The notes under the pieces: generated by a model
The model's input: only the letters and a program-made list of their open reading frames with translations
What the model was told of the DNA's origin: nothing
The model's database searches: none
Shown here: piece after piece, positions 16,243 to 24,437 of the stretch
How the letters are laid out: each line of letters begins with the position of its first letter
How positions within the stretch are numbered: position 1 is the stretch's first letter
Translations under genes and position numbers: made by a program
Source: Dietzia natronolimnaea
GTDB taxonomy: Bacteria > Actinomycetota > Actinomycetes > Mycobacteriales > Mycobacteriaceae
Strand: one strand, 5' to 3'
NCBI RefSeq assembly: GCF_039525805.1
Contig: NZ_BAAAHZ010000014.1
DNA: 64,000 nt

Positions 16243-17142
16243 ATGACGTCCACCGCCTCTCCTGACTCGCAGTTCCGGACCGCGATCGTTCCGGCCGCCG
16301 GCCTCGGGACCCGGTTCCTGCCCGCCACCAAGACCGTTCCCAAGGAGCTGCTCCCCGTGGTGGACACCCCGGGGATCGAGCTCATCGCCGAGGAGGCGAC
16401 CGAGGCGGGAGCGGGTCGGCTCGCGATCGTGACCTCCGAGCGCAAGGTCGGCGTGATGGCGCACTTCTCCGAGGACCAGGTCCTCGAGGACACGCTGTCC
16501 GACAGGGGCAAGGACGTGCTGCTGCACAAGGTCCAGCGCGCCCCCGGGCTCATCGAGGTGGTGGACGTGCGCCAGGACGAGCCGCTGGGCCTCGGGCACG
16601 CGGTGGCGCAGGTGGAGTCGGTGCTCGGTGACGAGGAGCAGGCCGTGGCCGTGCTCCTGCCCGATGACCTGGTCCTGCCGTTCGGGATCCTGGGCCGGAT
16701 GTCGCAGGTCCGGGCGGATCGCGGCGGCAGTGTCCTGTGCGCGTTCGAGGTGAGCCCCGAGGAGGTCTCCTCCTACGGGGTGTTCGAGGTCTCCGACACG
16801 GACGACCCGGCCGTCAAGCAGGTGCTGGGCATGGTGGAGAAGCCGGCCGCCGAGGACGCGCCGTCCAACCTCGCGGCGGCCGGGCGGTACGTGCTCGACC
16901 GCGCGATCTTCGACGCACTCCGGCGTATCGAGCCGGGCGCCGGCGGGGAACTGCAGCTCACCGACGCGATCGACCTGCTGATCAACGAGGGGCACCCGGT
17001 GCACGTGGTGGTCCACGACGGCACCAGGCACGATCTCGGCAATCCCGGCGGGTACATCAAGGCCTGCGTGGACTTCGCACTGGACAACCCGGCCTACGCC
17101 GACGAGTTGCGGGAGTGGCTGGAGGGCCGGCTCGGCCGCTGA
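16243..17142 (+). CDS. galU: UTP-glucose-1-phosphate uridylyltransferase
   Basis: About 299 residues. Makes UDP-glucose for envelope glycans, trehalose and glycolipids. The nucleotide-binding signature AAGLGTRFLPATKTVPKELL is intact, followed by GLGHAV and the catalytic region DDLVLPFG. Two ATGs are in frame, at 16231 and 16243. The second is favoured because it gives the usual short lead to RTAIVPAAG and because TATGGT around the first could be a -10 element. First gene of galU-glp-rimJ-glpR. Confidence 0.94.
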   Translation: MTSTASPDSQFRTAIVPAAGLGTRFLPATKTVPKELLPVVDTPGIELIAEEATEAGAGRLAIVTSERKVGVMAHFSEDQVLEDTLSDRGKDVLLHKVQRAPGLIEVVDVRQDEPLGLGHAVAQVESVLGDEEQAVAVLLPDDLVLPFGILGRMSQVRADRGGSVLCAFEVSPEEVSSYGVFEVSDTDDPAVKQVLGMVEKPAAEDAPSNLAAAGRYVLDRAIFDALRRIEPGAGGELQLTDAIDLLINEGHPVHVVVHDGTRHDLGNPGGYIKACVDFALDNPAYADELREWLEGRLGR

Positions 17143-17272
17143 CGGCGCCGTCGCCGCGGAATGGCGCCGTCCGGGCGCTACCCTCTCCCACAGGGACCCG
17201 GTGGTCGGTCCGCCCGCTGTGGCGTGACACCGCCGCACGGTCAGCGACTTTCGTACGGGAAGGGGACACCTG

Positions 17273-18532
17273 GTGCGCTCCGTCGAGGAACAGCTCGCAC
17301 TGGTGACGGCGGCCGCGGTCGCCCCGAGACCGGTACGCGTGTCGATCTCGGAGGCGCAGGGCCTGCTGTGTGCCGAGGAGGTGGTGGCCGAGCGCCCGTT
17401 GCCCTCGTTCGACCAGTCCGCGATCGACGGGTACGCGGTCCGCAGTGTCGACATCCGGGTCGGCGGCCCGGTCGATGACGCCGGGGACGCCTCCGGCGGG
17501 CCCGCCGGACTGCCCGTCGTGGGGAGGATCACCGCGGGATCCCGTCAACCGACCCGTCTGCAGCCCGGCCAGGTCGTCCGCGTGGACACCGGGGCGCCGC
17601 TGCCGACCCTGGCCGACGCGGTCCTCCCGGTCGGCTGGGCCGTGGCCGAGGGCCAGCGCATCACCCCGACCCGCGGCGTGGGCAGCGGCGACTACGTCCG
17701 CCGCGTGGGCGACGACGTGCAGCCGGGCGACGTCGCGGTGCGCGCGGGGGCCATCATCGGTCCGGCGCAGGTGGGCCTGCTCGCCTCCGTGGGGCGGGCC
17801 AAGGTGCTGGTCCACCCCAAGCCGCGCATGTCGGTGATCTCGGTCGGTGACGAACTGCTCGACGTCGACGGCAACCCCGGCACCGGCCAGGTCTACGACG
17901 TCAACTCCTACGCCCTCACCGCGGCGGGCCGCGACGCCGGGGCGGACGTCCACCGGGTGGGGATCGCCAGCACCGAACCGTCGCGGTTGCGCGAGGTCCT
18001 CGAGGGACAGCTCGTCCGCAGCGAGCTCGTGGTGGTCTCCGGCGCGGCCGGCGGTGAGGCCACCACGCGGATCCGCCAGGTCATGGAGGAGCTCGGACAG
18101 ATCGAGGTCAACCGCGTGGCCATGCATCCCGGGTCGGTGCAGGGTTTCGGGCGGCTGGGCCGCGACGAGGTCCCCACCTTCCTGTTGCCGTCCAATCCGG
18201 TGAGCGCACTCGTCGTCTTCGAGATCATGGTCCGGCCACTGATCCGCATCGCGCTGGGCAAGCGCCAGCCGATGCGCCGGACGGTCCGCGCCCGCACCGT
18301 CGCCCCCATCTCCTCGGTGGAGGGCAGGCGCGGCTACCTGCGCGGTCAGCTCATGCGGGACACCGACACCGGCGAGTACCTGGTGCGGGCCCTCGGCGGC
18401 GCGCAGGGGTCGTCCACGCATCTGCTGGCGTCGCTCGCGGAGGCGAACTGCCTCGTGGTGATCGACCCCGACGTCACCGCGGTCCGGGCGGGCGACGAGG
18501 TGGACGTGATGTTCCTCGCCCAGCGCGGCTGA
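17273..18532 (+). CDS. glp: Gephyrin-like MoeA paralogue (Glp)
   Basis: 419-residue MoeA/gephyrin-fold protein. N-terminal linker region: LPSFDQSAIDGYAV. Middle: RVDTGAPLPTLADAVLPVG. MPT-like domain: VSVISVGDEL-type strand at MSVISVGDELLDV. The molybdopterin-site motif of true MoeA (SGGVSVGDxDxxK) is replaced by SGAAGGEATTRIRQVM, and GNPVS by SNPVS, so molybdate insertion is doubtful. In Corynebacterium glutamicum the paralogue in the same galU-rimJ neighbourhood is Glp, a cell-division protein that binds SepF and the membrane protein GlpR. The candidate GlpR is two genes downstream. GTG start with a GGGAAGGGG stretch upstream. Confidence 0.82.
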   Translation: MRSVEEQLALVTAAAVAPRPVRVSISEAQGLLCAEEVVAERPLPSFDQSAIDGYAVRSVDIRVGGPVDDAGDASGGPAGLPVVGRITAGSRQPTRLQPGQVVRVDTGAPLPTLADAVLPVGWAVAEGQRITPTRGVGSGDYVRRVGDDVQPGDVAVRAGAIIGPAQVGLLASVGRAKVLVHPKPRMSVISVGDELLDVDGNPGTGQVYDVNSYALTAAGRDAGADVHRVGIASTEPSRLREVLEGQLVRSELVVVSGAAGGEATTRIRQVMEELGQIEVNRVAMHPGSVQGFGRLGRDEVPTFLLPSNPVSALVVFEIMVRPLIRIALGKRQPMRRTVRARTVAPISSVEGRRGYLRGQLMRDTDTGEYLVRALGGAQGSSTHLLASLAEANCLVVIDPDVTAVRAGDEVDVMFLAQRG

Positions 18533-18536
18533 GACC

Positions 18537-19196
18537 ATGTGGAACGTCCTCGCGTCCGACGCGGTGGCCCACCCCGGGTGGCCCCTCGAGGCCGGCCCGC
18601 TCCGCGTGCGCGGCGGGGTGGTCACGCTCCGCCCGGTGCGGCGCCGCGACGGCCACGACTGGTCCGCGCTGAGACTCGGCGAGCGAGACCACCTCGAGCC
18701 GTGGGAACCGACCGTCGACGGCGAGTGGCGGGACAACAACACGGCCCGCGCATGGCCCGGCATCCACTCCCAGCTCAGGCGTCACGCCCGCGTCGGGGCC
18801 TCCCTGCCCGCCGCCATCGAGGTGGACGGCCGGTTCTGCGGACAGCTGACCGTGGGCGGGATCGTGCGCGGCGCGCTGCACTCGGGCTGGATCGGCTACT
18901 GGGTGGGACGACGCTTCGGCGGGGGCGGGGTGGCCACGGCGGCCCTCGCCCTGGGTATGGATCACGCGCTGGGGCCGGGTGCCCTGCACCGGATCGACGC
19001 GACGGTCCGGCCGGAGAACACGGCCAGCCGCGTGGTGTTGGAGCGGTGTGGTTTCCGCGAGGAGGGCCTGCTGCGGCGGTATCTCCACGTGGACGGGGAG
19101 TGGCGCGATCACCTACTGGTCGCACGCACCCGGGAGGAGCACGGCCGGGGCGCCGTGGCCGCCCTGGTGGCCTCGGGTTTCGCCCGGCGCGTCTGA
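18537..19196 (+). CDS. rimJ: GNAT acetyltransferase, RimJ-like
   Basis: 219-residue GNAT-family N-acetyltransferase of the RimJ/RimL type, which acetylate the N-terminus of ribosomal proteins or other amines. The acetyl-CoA region shows WIGYWVGRRFGGGGVATAAL followed by RIDATVRPENTASRVVLERC and GFREEGLLRRYLHVDGEWRD, all standard for the family. It begins four bases after the glp stop, so it is in the same operon. The target here is not known. Confidence 0.9.
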   Translation: MWNVLASDAVAHPGWPLEAGPLRVRGGVVTLRPVRRRDGHDWSALRLGERDHLEPWEPTVDGEWRDNNTARAWPGIHSQLRRHARVGASLPAAIEVDGRFCGQLTVGGIVRGALHSGWIGYWVGRRFGGGGVATAALALGMDHALGPGALHRIDATVRPENTASRVVLERCGFREEGLLRRYLHVDGEWRDHLLVARTREEHGRGAVAALVASGFARRV

Positions 19197-19316
19197 GTAT
19201 GTCCTGAGCATCGTGACCTGCGGCGCGTCGCCACGGGGCGGGGCCCGGACGCCGTTACGGTTGGGACCTCACCACGACGTCCCGTGTCGGGGTAGACGCT
19301 CGAGGAGGCCTGATCG

Positions 19317-20528
19317 ATGTCGAGCTCACTGCTGATCATCCTGCTGGTGGTGGTCTGGCTGTTCGTCCTCGCGCCGATGCTCATCCGCTCGCGCAACCCC
19401 ATCCGCCGCACCGGTGACGCCCTGGCCCAGACCCGCACCCTGTACTCCGGCGGCTCGGGCCGTCTGGTGCCCAGCCGTGGGCGCGCCTCCGGTGACCCGG
19501 TCCGGGTGGAGTCCGAGGAGACGCTCTTCGGTCTGCCCTCCGGGTCGGGCGCCACCGACGCCGAACTGCTCGACACCGACACGTGGGGTCATCTGCTGGA
19601 GCAGACCCTGCGCCGCGAGGCCGCCGGCAGGCGCGGTGAGGCCGTGCGGCGGGTCATGGAGGAACGTCGGAACCCGGGGACCGGCCACCCGGGGTCCGGC
19701 GACGCCGCGTCCGGGGACGACACCACCGCGGAAGAGGTCACCACGGAGATCCCCGCGGTCGTCGTGGCCGACAGGTCCGGGACCGCCGCGTCGGCCGGGG
19801 TCGGCGCCACCCACGTCGCCACGGATGGTGCCGCGGTCGTCGGTCAGGTGGACGAGACGCGTCGGCCGAACGTCGTCGACGGCGAGTTGGTCGAGACCCC
19901 CGCGGGGGAGCGGACCTCCTCGCGCGCCGACCACGCCGAGGACGCGGCGGGGATCGATGCCGAGGCCGTGTTGGTCCACCGTGGCCGCCGGCGTCCGGTC
20001 GAGCCCGAGGTGGAGCTCACCGACGCGGACCTCGACTTCGCGGAACGCAGGCGTGGCCGCGGTGCGTACGATCCCATGGCCGATCGTCAGGCCGCCGAGC
20101 AGCGCGCCCACGCGCGGCAGCGGACCGCTCTGATTCTGGTGGCACTGGCGGTGGTGGCCGTGATCGCCGCGCTGGTGACCGTTCCCGCCGTCTGGTGGTT
20201 CGCCGGTGGCGCGGTTCTGCTCCTCGCCTCCTATATGACCTACCTGCGCCGCCAGGTCCGCCTCGAGGAGAGCCTGCGTCGTCGTCGCGTGGAGCGCATG
20301 CGTCGCGCGCGCCTCGGCGTGGAGTCCCGTGAGGACGACGAGCTCTCCGTGGTGCCGCCCCGGTTGCGCAGGCCCGGTGCGGTGGTGTTGGAGGTCGACG
20401 ACGAGGACCCGGCCTTCGACATGCTGGACACCTTCGACCTCGAGCAGGAGACCGACCCCGGTCGCCAGCCCCACCGGCCGGATCACCGGACCGCGCACCG
20501 CGAGCCGCTGCGGCGCGCGGTCGGCTGA
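19317..20528 (+). CDS. glpR: Membrane protein, candidate Glp receptor GlpR
   Basis: 403 residues. One transmembrane helix at the extreme N-terminus (4-22, LLIILLVVVWLFVLAPMLI), a cytoplasmic region of about 245 residues rich in acidic and low-complexity sequence, a helical pair at about 271-305, then a basic stretch (LRRRRVERMRRAR) and an acidic tail. Corynebacterial GlpR has this layout and the same gene order, and binds Glp to coordinate division and polar growth. GAGGAGG precedes the ATG. Assignment rests on architecture and synteny; the exact name is a strong inference. Confidence 0.75.
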   Translation: MSSSLLIILLVVVWLFVLAPMLIRSRNPIRRTGDALAQTRTLYSGGSGRLVPSRGRASGDPVRVESEETLFGLPSGSGATDAELLDTDTWGHLLEQTLRREAAGRRGEAVRRVMEERRNPGTGHPGSGDAASGDDTTAEEVTTEIPAVVVADRSGTAASAGVGATHVATDGAAVVGQVDETRRPNVVDGELVETPAGERTSSRADHAEDAAGIDAEAVLVHRGRRRPVEPEVELTDADLDFAERRRGRGAYDPMADRQAAEQRAHARQRTALILVALAVVAVIAALVTVPAVWWFAGGAVLLLASYMTYLRRQVRLEESLRRRRVERMRRARLGVESREDDELSVVPPRLRRPGAVVLEVDDEDPAFDMLDTFDLEQETDPGRQPHRPDHRTAHREPLRRAVG

Positions 20529-20603
20529 CCTCCGCTCGCGCCTCCCGGCGTCCTCGTCGAGCAGGGGCTCGGAGTCAGGGTCTCGGCTTCCGGGGCTCGG
20601 TGG

Positions 20604-22304
20604 TCAGGGCCGTCTGCGGTACAGCACGACGCCGTCCTTGAGCGTGGCCGTCTGGACACCGTCGGGGCCGACCGCCTCGCGGGGGCGGATCTCCTCCAGG
20701 ACGACCTCCCACGTCGCCGGGTCCAGGGCCAGCTCGGCCACGTCCTCGGCGGGCGTCGGCAGGACGGGGTGGGCGGCGCCGTGGCCAGAGTTTTCGCCGT
20801 GTCCTGAATGACCCCCGCCACCCGGACGGTTCGCCCACGGCGGGATGTCCGCCTCCGACTCGAAGACGTGGGAGACCAGGAGCAGGTGACCGCCGGGCCG
20901 GACCCACTCGGCGGCGCGTCGGAGTATCCGCGTGCGGGACAGCTCGACGGGGGAGTGGAAGAAGCTGGCCGTGACGAGGTCGACGCGCTCGTCGGTGGTC
21001 CAGGTGGTCAGGTCGTGGGCGACCCAGTCGATCCGGTCGGCCACGCCTCGGGCGGCCGCCGCCTCCGCTCCCCGGGAGACCGCCGTGGGGGACAGGTCCA
21101 CCGCGGTGACGTCCCACCCCCGCTCCGCCAACCAGACCGCGTCGCCGCCCTCGCCGCAGCCCAGGTCGAGCGCGGATCCGACCGGGAGCGCGTCGACCAC
21201 GGCTGCGGTCGTGGCGTTGACCGCCCCCGACCACCGGGGTCCGTCGTCCGCGTACTCGCCCTCCCAGTGCTCGGCGGGAGTGCCGGTCGAGTCCGGCGCA
21301 CCGCTCGAGACCGATGAGCCCGAGGCGGGTGAGGCAGCGACCGCGCGGTCGAAGTCCTCGTTGACCAGCATCATGTTGACCATCCCGCCGGCCATCGACC
21401 CCGCGGCCATGGACACGGGCACGGTCGCGCCCGGGTTGGCGACGTTGCCCGCGGCCCAGATGCGCGGATGGGTCGTCGCGCCGAACTGATCCACCGCCAG
21501 GGCCGTGCCCATCGGGGTGGTGGTCCGCTCCAGGTCGAGCCCGTCGAGGAACCGGTCGTGCGGCCGCGCCGTCGGTGCGGCGAAGATCGCGTCGAGTGCG
21601 ATCTCCCGTCCGTCCTCCAGACGGACGCCGCTCAGTCGCCCGTTCTCGGTCAGGACCCGGTCGACGGGAGTCGCCTCGAGCCGCACGCCGCGGGCCCGCA
21701 GTCGGGTGGCCACGTCGGCATCGGGTGCACCGCTACCGGCGGTGAGGAACACCAGGTCGTCGGTCCACTGGCGCACGAGTTGCGCCTGATGCGCTGACAT
21801 GGCCGTGGTGCCCAGCACCGCGATCCTGCGGCCGCGGACCTCCCAGCCATGGCAGTAGGGGCAGTGGAGGACGCTCGTGCCCCAGAACTCCTGCAGGCCG
21901 GGGATGTCCGGCAGCTCGTCGGTCTGTCCGGACGCGACGACCAGGGCGCGTGCCGTCGCGGGCGCCGCGTCGGCGAACTCGACGGTCAGGCCGGCCCCGG
22001 CCACGTCGTTCCCCCCGTTGTCGACCCCACTGTCGCGGACCACGGTCACGGACCCCGTCCGCACCGTGACGTCGTACTCGCGGAGCTCCTCGCGGCCCCG
22101 GCGGAGCAGCTCGAGCGGATCCATCCCCTCGTGGCCGAGGACGCCGTGCATGTGTGCGGCGAAGCGGTTGCGCGGTTCGCCGGCGTCGACGACGAGCACG
22201 CGGCGGCGCGCCCGGCCCAGCATCAGCGCCGCCGACAGCCCCGCGGCCCCGCCGCCGATCACGATGGCGTCCCAGTGTTCCTCGATGTCCTTGTTCGTGT
22301 GCAT
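20604..22304 (-). CDS. Fused FAD oxidoreductase (thioredoxin-reductase-like) and SAM methyltransferase
   Basis: 566 residues in one frame. Residues 10-320 are a thioredoxin-reductase-like flavoprotein: FAD loop IVIGGGAAGLSAAL, redox CxxC at Cys148/Cys151 (HCPYCHGWEV), NAD(P) loop AVLGTTAMSAH, and RIWAAGNVANPG. A Ser/Gly/Pro linker (322-345) leads to a class I methyltransferase (about 346-566) with motif I LDLGCGEGGDAVWLAE and ITAVDLSPTAV-type motif II. A His/Gly-rich loop (GGGGHSGHGENSGHGAAH, about 486-503) is inserted in the methyltransferase part. Chemistry unknown; a thiol or metalloid substrate would suit both halves. Divergent from an XRE-cupin regulator. Confidence 0.88.
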   Translation of the reverse strand: MHTNKDIEEHWDAIVIGGGAAGLSAALMLGRARRRVLVVDAGEPRNRFAAHMHGVLGHEGMDPLELLRRGREELREYDVTVRTGSVTVVRDSGVDNGGNDVAGAGLTVEFADAAPATARALVVASGQTDELPDIPGLQEFWGTSVLHCPYCHGWEVRGRRIAVLGTTAMSAHQAQLVRQWTDDLVFLTAGSGAPDADVATRLRARGVRLEATPVDRVLTENGRLSGVRLEDGREIALDAIFAAPTARPHDRFLDGLDLERTTTPMGTALAVDQFGATTHPRIWAAGNVANPGATVPVSMAAGSMAGGMVNMMLVNEDFDRAVAASPASGSSVSSGAPDSTGTPAEHWEGEYADDGPRWSGAVNATTAAVVDALPVGSALDLGCGEGGDAVWLAERGWDVTAVDLSPTAVSRGAEAAAARGVADRIDWVAHDLTTWTTDERVDLVTASFFHSPVELSRTRILRRAAEWVRPGGHLLLVSHVFESEADIPPWANRPGGGGHSGHGENSGHGAAHPVLPTPAEDVAELALDPATWEVVLEEIRPREAVGPDGVQTATLKDGVVLYRRRP

Positions 22305-22334
22305 GACAACAGTTCACGCCTGGTATGCGTAAAC

Positions 22335-22350
22335 TGCAAGGAGATTTGCA
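22335..22350. promoter_or_regulatory. Inverted repeat in divergent promoter, candidate XRE operator
   Basis: TGCAA-GGAGAT-TTGCA is a perfect 5-bp-arm inverted repeat between the fusion gene (start 22304) and the XRE-cupin gene (start 22371). A related half, TTGGCAAGGAG, follows. Its location between divergent genes suits autoregulation plus control of the fusion gene. Confidence 0.5.
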
Positions 22351-22370
22351 CTATTGGCAAGGAGTTGCGT

Positions 22371-22928
22371 GTGACGGAGGAACTCAGGCAGGTCGGGACG
22401 CGATTGCGGGCGTACCGCCACAGCAAGGGCTGGACCCTGGACGAGTTGGCCGAGCGCGCGGACATGTCGGCCAGCACGCTCTCCCGTCTCGAATCGGGCA
22501 AAAGACAGGCCAGCCTCGAGCTGCTCCTGCCGCTCACCCGCCAGTTGGGGATCAGCCTCGACGATCTGGTGGCGCCGACGACCGTGGACCCCAGGGTGCG
22601 GCGTCCGGTGATCCACCGGGACGGGATGGTGATCGCGCCCCTGGCTCCCGAGGGGTCATCGGTGGGCACCTACAAGATCACCTACCCGCCGGCGAGTGCC
22701 GCGCCCGAACCCCGGGTCCACGACGGCTACGAGTGGTTCTACGTCCTGTCCGGCAAGTTACGCCTGGTCCTGGGCGACCAGGAGCTGATCCTGACCCGGG
22801 GTGAGGCAGCGGAGTTCGACACCAAGATCCCGCACAGTCTGTCGGCCGCCGGGGCGCGGCCGGCGCAGGTGATCAGCATCTTCAACGACGACGGGGTGCG
22901 GATGCACACGCACACCGCGAGCTCATGA
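22371..22928 (+). CDS. XRE-family regulator with C-terminal cupin
   Basis: 185 residues. The N-terminal helix-turn-helix (about 7-62) has LRAYRHSKGWTLDELAERAD and MSASTLSRLESGKRQASLEL. The cupin barrel (about 95-180) has VHDGYEWFYVLSGKLRLVLG and FDTKIPHSLSA, which usually binds a small effector or metal. The frame is open far upstream as an antisense shadow, but GTG at 22371 has AAGGAG six bases before it and directly precedes the HTH. Probably regulates itself and the divergent oxidoreductase/methyltransferase gene. Confidence 0.88.
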   Translation: MTEELRQVGTRLRAYRHSKGWTLDELAERADMSASTLSRLESGKRQASLELLLPLTRQLGISLDDLVAPTTVDPRVRRPVIHRDGMVIAPLAPEGSSVGTYKITYPPASAAPEPRVHDGYEWFYVLSGKLRLVLGDQELILTRGEAAEFDTKIPHSLSAAGARPAQVISIFNDDGVRMHTHTASS

Positions 22929-23026
22929 GGCCTCCCGGCCTCCCGGTTTGGTCGGTCGCCCGGACGTGCTGGTAAGGTATCCCTCGCTGCTCGAGAGGGC
23001 GGCACCGTCGCCCGCGAGGGTGCCGG

Positions 23027-23099
23027 GGGGCTATAGCGCAGTTGGTAGCGCGTCTCGTTCGCATCGAGAAGGTCAGGGGTTCGATTCCCCTTAGCTCCA
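23027..23099 (+). tRNA. tRNA-Ala (anticodon CGC)
   Basis: A complete cloverleaf can be drawn: acceptor GGGGCTA with TAGCTCC, D arm GCGC...GCGC, anticodon stem TCTCG/CGAGA with loop TTCGCAT (anticodon CGC), T arm AGGGG-TTCGATT-CCCCT, discriminator A. The third acceptor pair is G:U, the alanine identity element. CCA is not encoded. The 3' part from 23053 on is also the left copy of the 48-bp attachment repeat, so the gene stays intact after integration. Confidence 0.95.
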
Positions 23100-23100
23100 C
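23053..23100 (+). repeat. attL, 48-bp direct repeat (3' end of tRNA-Ala)
   Basis: These 48 bases, from the anticodon stem to one base past the discriminator, are repeated without mismatch at 32336-32383. Flanking bases differ on both sides. It is the left attachment site of the integrated element. Confidence 0.95.
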
Positions 23101-23104
23101 AAAC

Positions 23105-23149
23105 CGAAACCCCCTTTGACCTGCAACGGAGCAGGTGGAGGGGGTTTCG
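23105..23149. terminator. Element-borne bidirectional terminator after tRNA-Ala
   Basis: CGAAACCCCCT (23105-23115) pairs with AGGGGGTTTCG (23139-23149), and inside it ACCTGC (23119-23124) pairs with GCAGGT (23131-23136). It is between the tRNA 3' end and the convergent integrase stop (23156), so it can serve both. Because it lies inside the element it replaces the native tRNA terminator, now displaced to 32389-32426. Confidence 0.8.
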
Positions 23150-23155
23150 TCGTAT

Positions 23156-24328
23156 CTAGGCCTGTTGGGTCGAGGGCACAGCGGGGGCACAAGCGGCGGA
23201 GCGGGCCGCGTCGAGGGCACCGGCCACGGCCTCCAGGTCGTCCGGGAACAGATCGGCGTAGGTGTCCAGAGTCATCGCGGCCGACGCATGCCCGAGCATG
23301 GTTTGGACTGCCTTGACGTTCGCACCGGCAGAGATCGCGAGTGACGCGGCAGTGTGCCGGAGGTCGTGCACCGAGATCCTGGGGAACTCGGGCGTGGTCG
23401 GATCACCGGCTCGGGCCTCCTTGCGGCGCTGTACCTCAGCCGCGAGTTGGCACCGCCTCACCGCCTTGTTGAACACTCGGGGTCGCCAATTCGAGACCCG
23501 GGTAAACGTCGACCCGTCCGACGAGAACACCAGGGCCTCCCTGCCCCGGCCCGTCATCCGCTCGGCCAGCTCGTCTGCCAGGAACGCGGGGAACGGCACC
23601 GACCGCTTCTCGCGGGTCTTTGGGGTGGAGACGACAACCTCGCCCCTGACCTCTGCCACCGCTCGGGTTACCTGCACCCGTCGCCGGAGCATGTCGAAGT
23701 CGGACACCCGCAGCGCGGCCATCTCGCCCCAGCGCAGACCGGTGTACGCCAAGAACCGCACGAACGTGGCGTCCCGGCCGCACTCGACCGCCAGCGCCTC
23801 GACCTGCTGGTGGGTCAGGTAGCCCCGGGGCGAGTGCTCCCGGCGGGGCACCCGCACGTTGTCACACGGGTTTGACGGCAGTCGCCGGTCCTCGACCGCT
23901 TGGGCCAATATCTGCCGGAGAATGCCGAGTGCGCGTTCCAGGACCGTCGCGCCGACGCCATCGGCGACCTTGGCGGACACCCATGCCCGGACCATCGTCG
24001 GCCGAATTGTGCCGACCTCTCGGTCTTTCCAGTGGGGGAGAACGTGGACGTTCAGCGTCGACTCCAGGTTGTTCCGTGTCGTCGCCTTGAGGTGGGTCGT
24101 GCCCTCCAGCCACGGCACCGCGAGGACTCCCACGGTGACCTTCGATGCGTTCGGGTCGATCCACTCACCGCGAGCGAGCTTCACCTGCAGGTCCGCCAGG
24201 GCGAGGGTCGCGTCACGCTTGGTGGTGAACCCCTTTCGCTTCCGCTGTCTGTTGTTCTCGTCGCGGTACCGCACCATCCAGAGTCGGCCCTTGGTGGTGG
24301 TGTACGGCTCGACGCTTCCGCCGCTCAT
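23156..24328 (-). CDS. int: Tyrosine site-specific integrase
   Basis: 390 residues. An N-terminal arm-binding region (9-60, GRLWMVRYRDENNRQRKRKG) precedes a SAM-like core-binding domain (about 64-160) and the catalytic domain (about 170-375). Catalytic residues are visible: Arg199 (YTGLRWGE), His321 and Arg324 (HDLRHTAA), His347 (LGHASA), Tyr357 (LDTYADLF). GAGGAG precedes the ATG. It converges on the tRNA-Ala gene and its attL, the usual place for an integrase that uses the tRNA 3' end. It should integrate and, with an excisionase, excise this element. Shares orientation with the repressor gene upstream. Confidence 0.96.
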   Translation of the reverse strand: MSGGSVEPYTTTKGRLWMVRYRDENNRQRKRKGFTTKRDATLALADLQVKLARGEWIDPNASKVTVGVLAVPWLEGTTHLKATTRNNLESTLNVHVLPHWKDREVGTIRPTMVRAWVSAKVADGVGATVLERALGILRQILAQAVEDRRLPSNPCDNVRVPRREHSPRGYLTHQQVEALAVECGRDATFVRFLAYTGLRWGEMAALRVSDFDMLRRRVQVTRAVAEVRGEVVVSTPKTREKRSVPFPAFLADELAERMTGRGREALVFSSDGSTFTRVSNWRPRVFNKAVRRCQLAAEVQRRKEARAGDPTTPEFPRISVHDLRHTAASLAISAGANVKAVQTMLGHASAAMTLDTYADLFPDDLEAVAGALDAARSAACAPAVPSTQQA

Positions 24329-24366
24329 GGTGTCTCCTCGGTAGTTCGCTTTGTCGGGGAAGCCCT

Positions 24367-24399
24367 CTCCGGGGTCCGGCGGGGGTCGGGGCCCCGGAG
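24367..24399 (-). terminator. Hairpin between repressor and integrase genes
   Basis: CTCCGGGG (24367-24374) pairs with CCCCGGAG (24392-24399) in the 109-bp gap between the repressor stop and the integrase start, both leftward. It may terminate or attenuate read-through from the repressor into the integrase, keeping integrase low in the integrated state. A chance G+C-rich fold cannot be ruled out. Confidence 0.35.
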
Positions 24400-24437
24400 G
24401 CGGTCGAGACCGTCCCGGAGCAGATCGGGTGAGTGGG

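Noticed and set aside
17273..18532. Ordinary molybdopterin molybdenumtransferase
   Set aside because: The active-site motif is degenerate and the neighbourhood is that of Glp/GlpR, so the MoeA name was not used as the main call.
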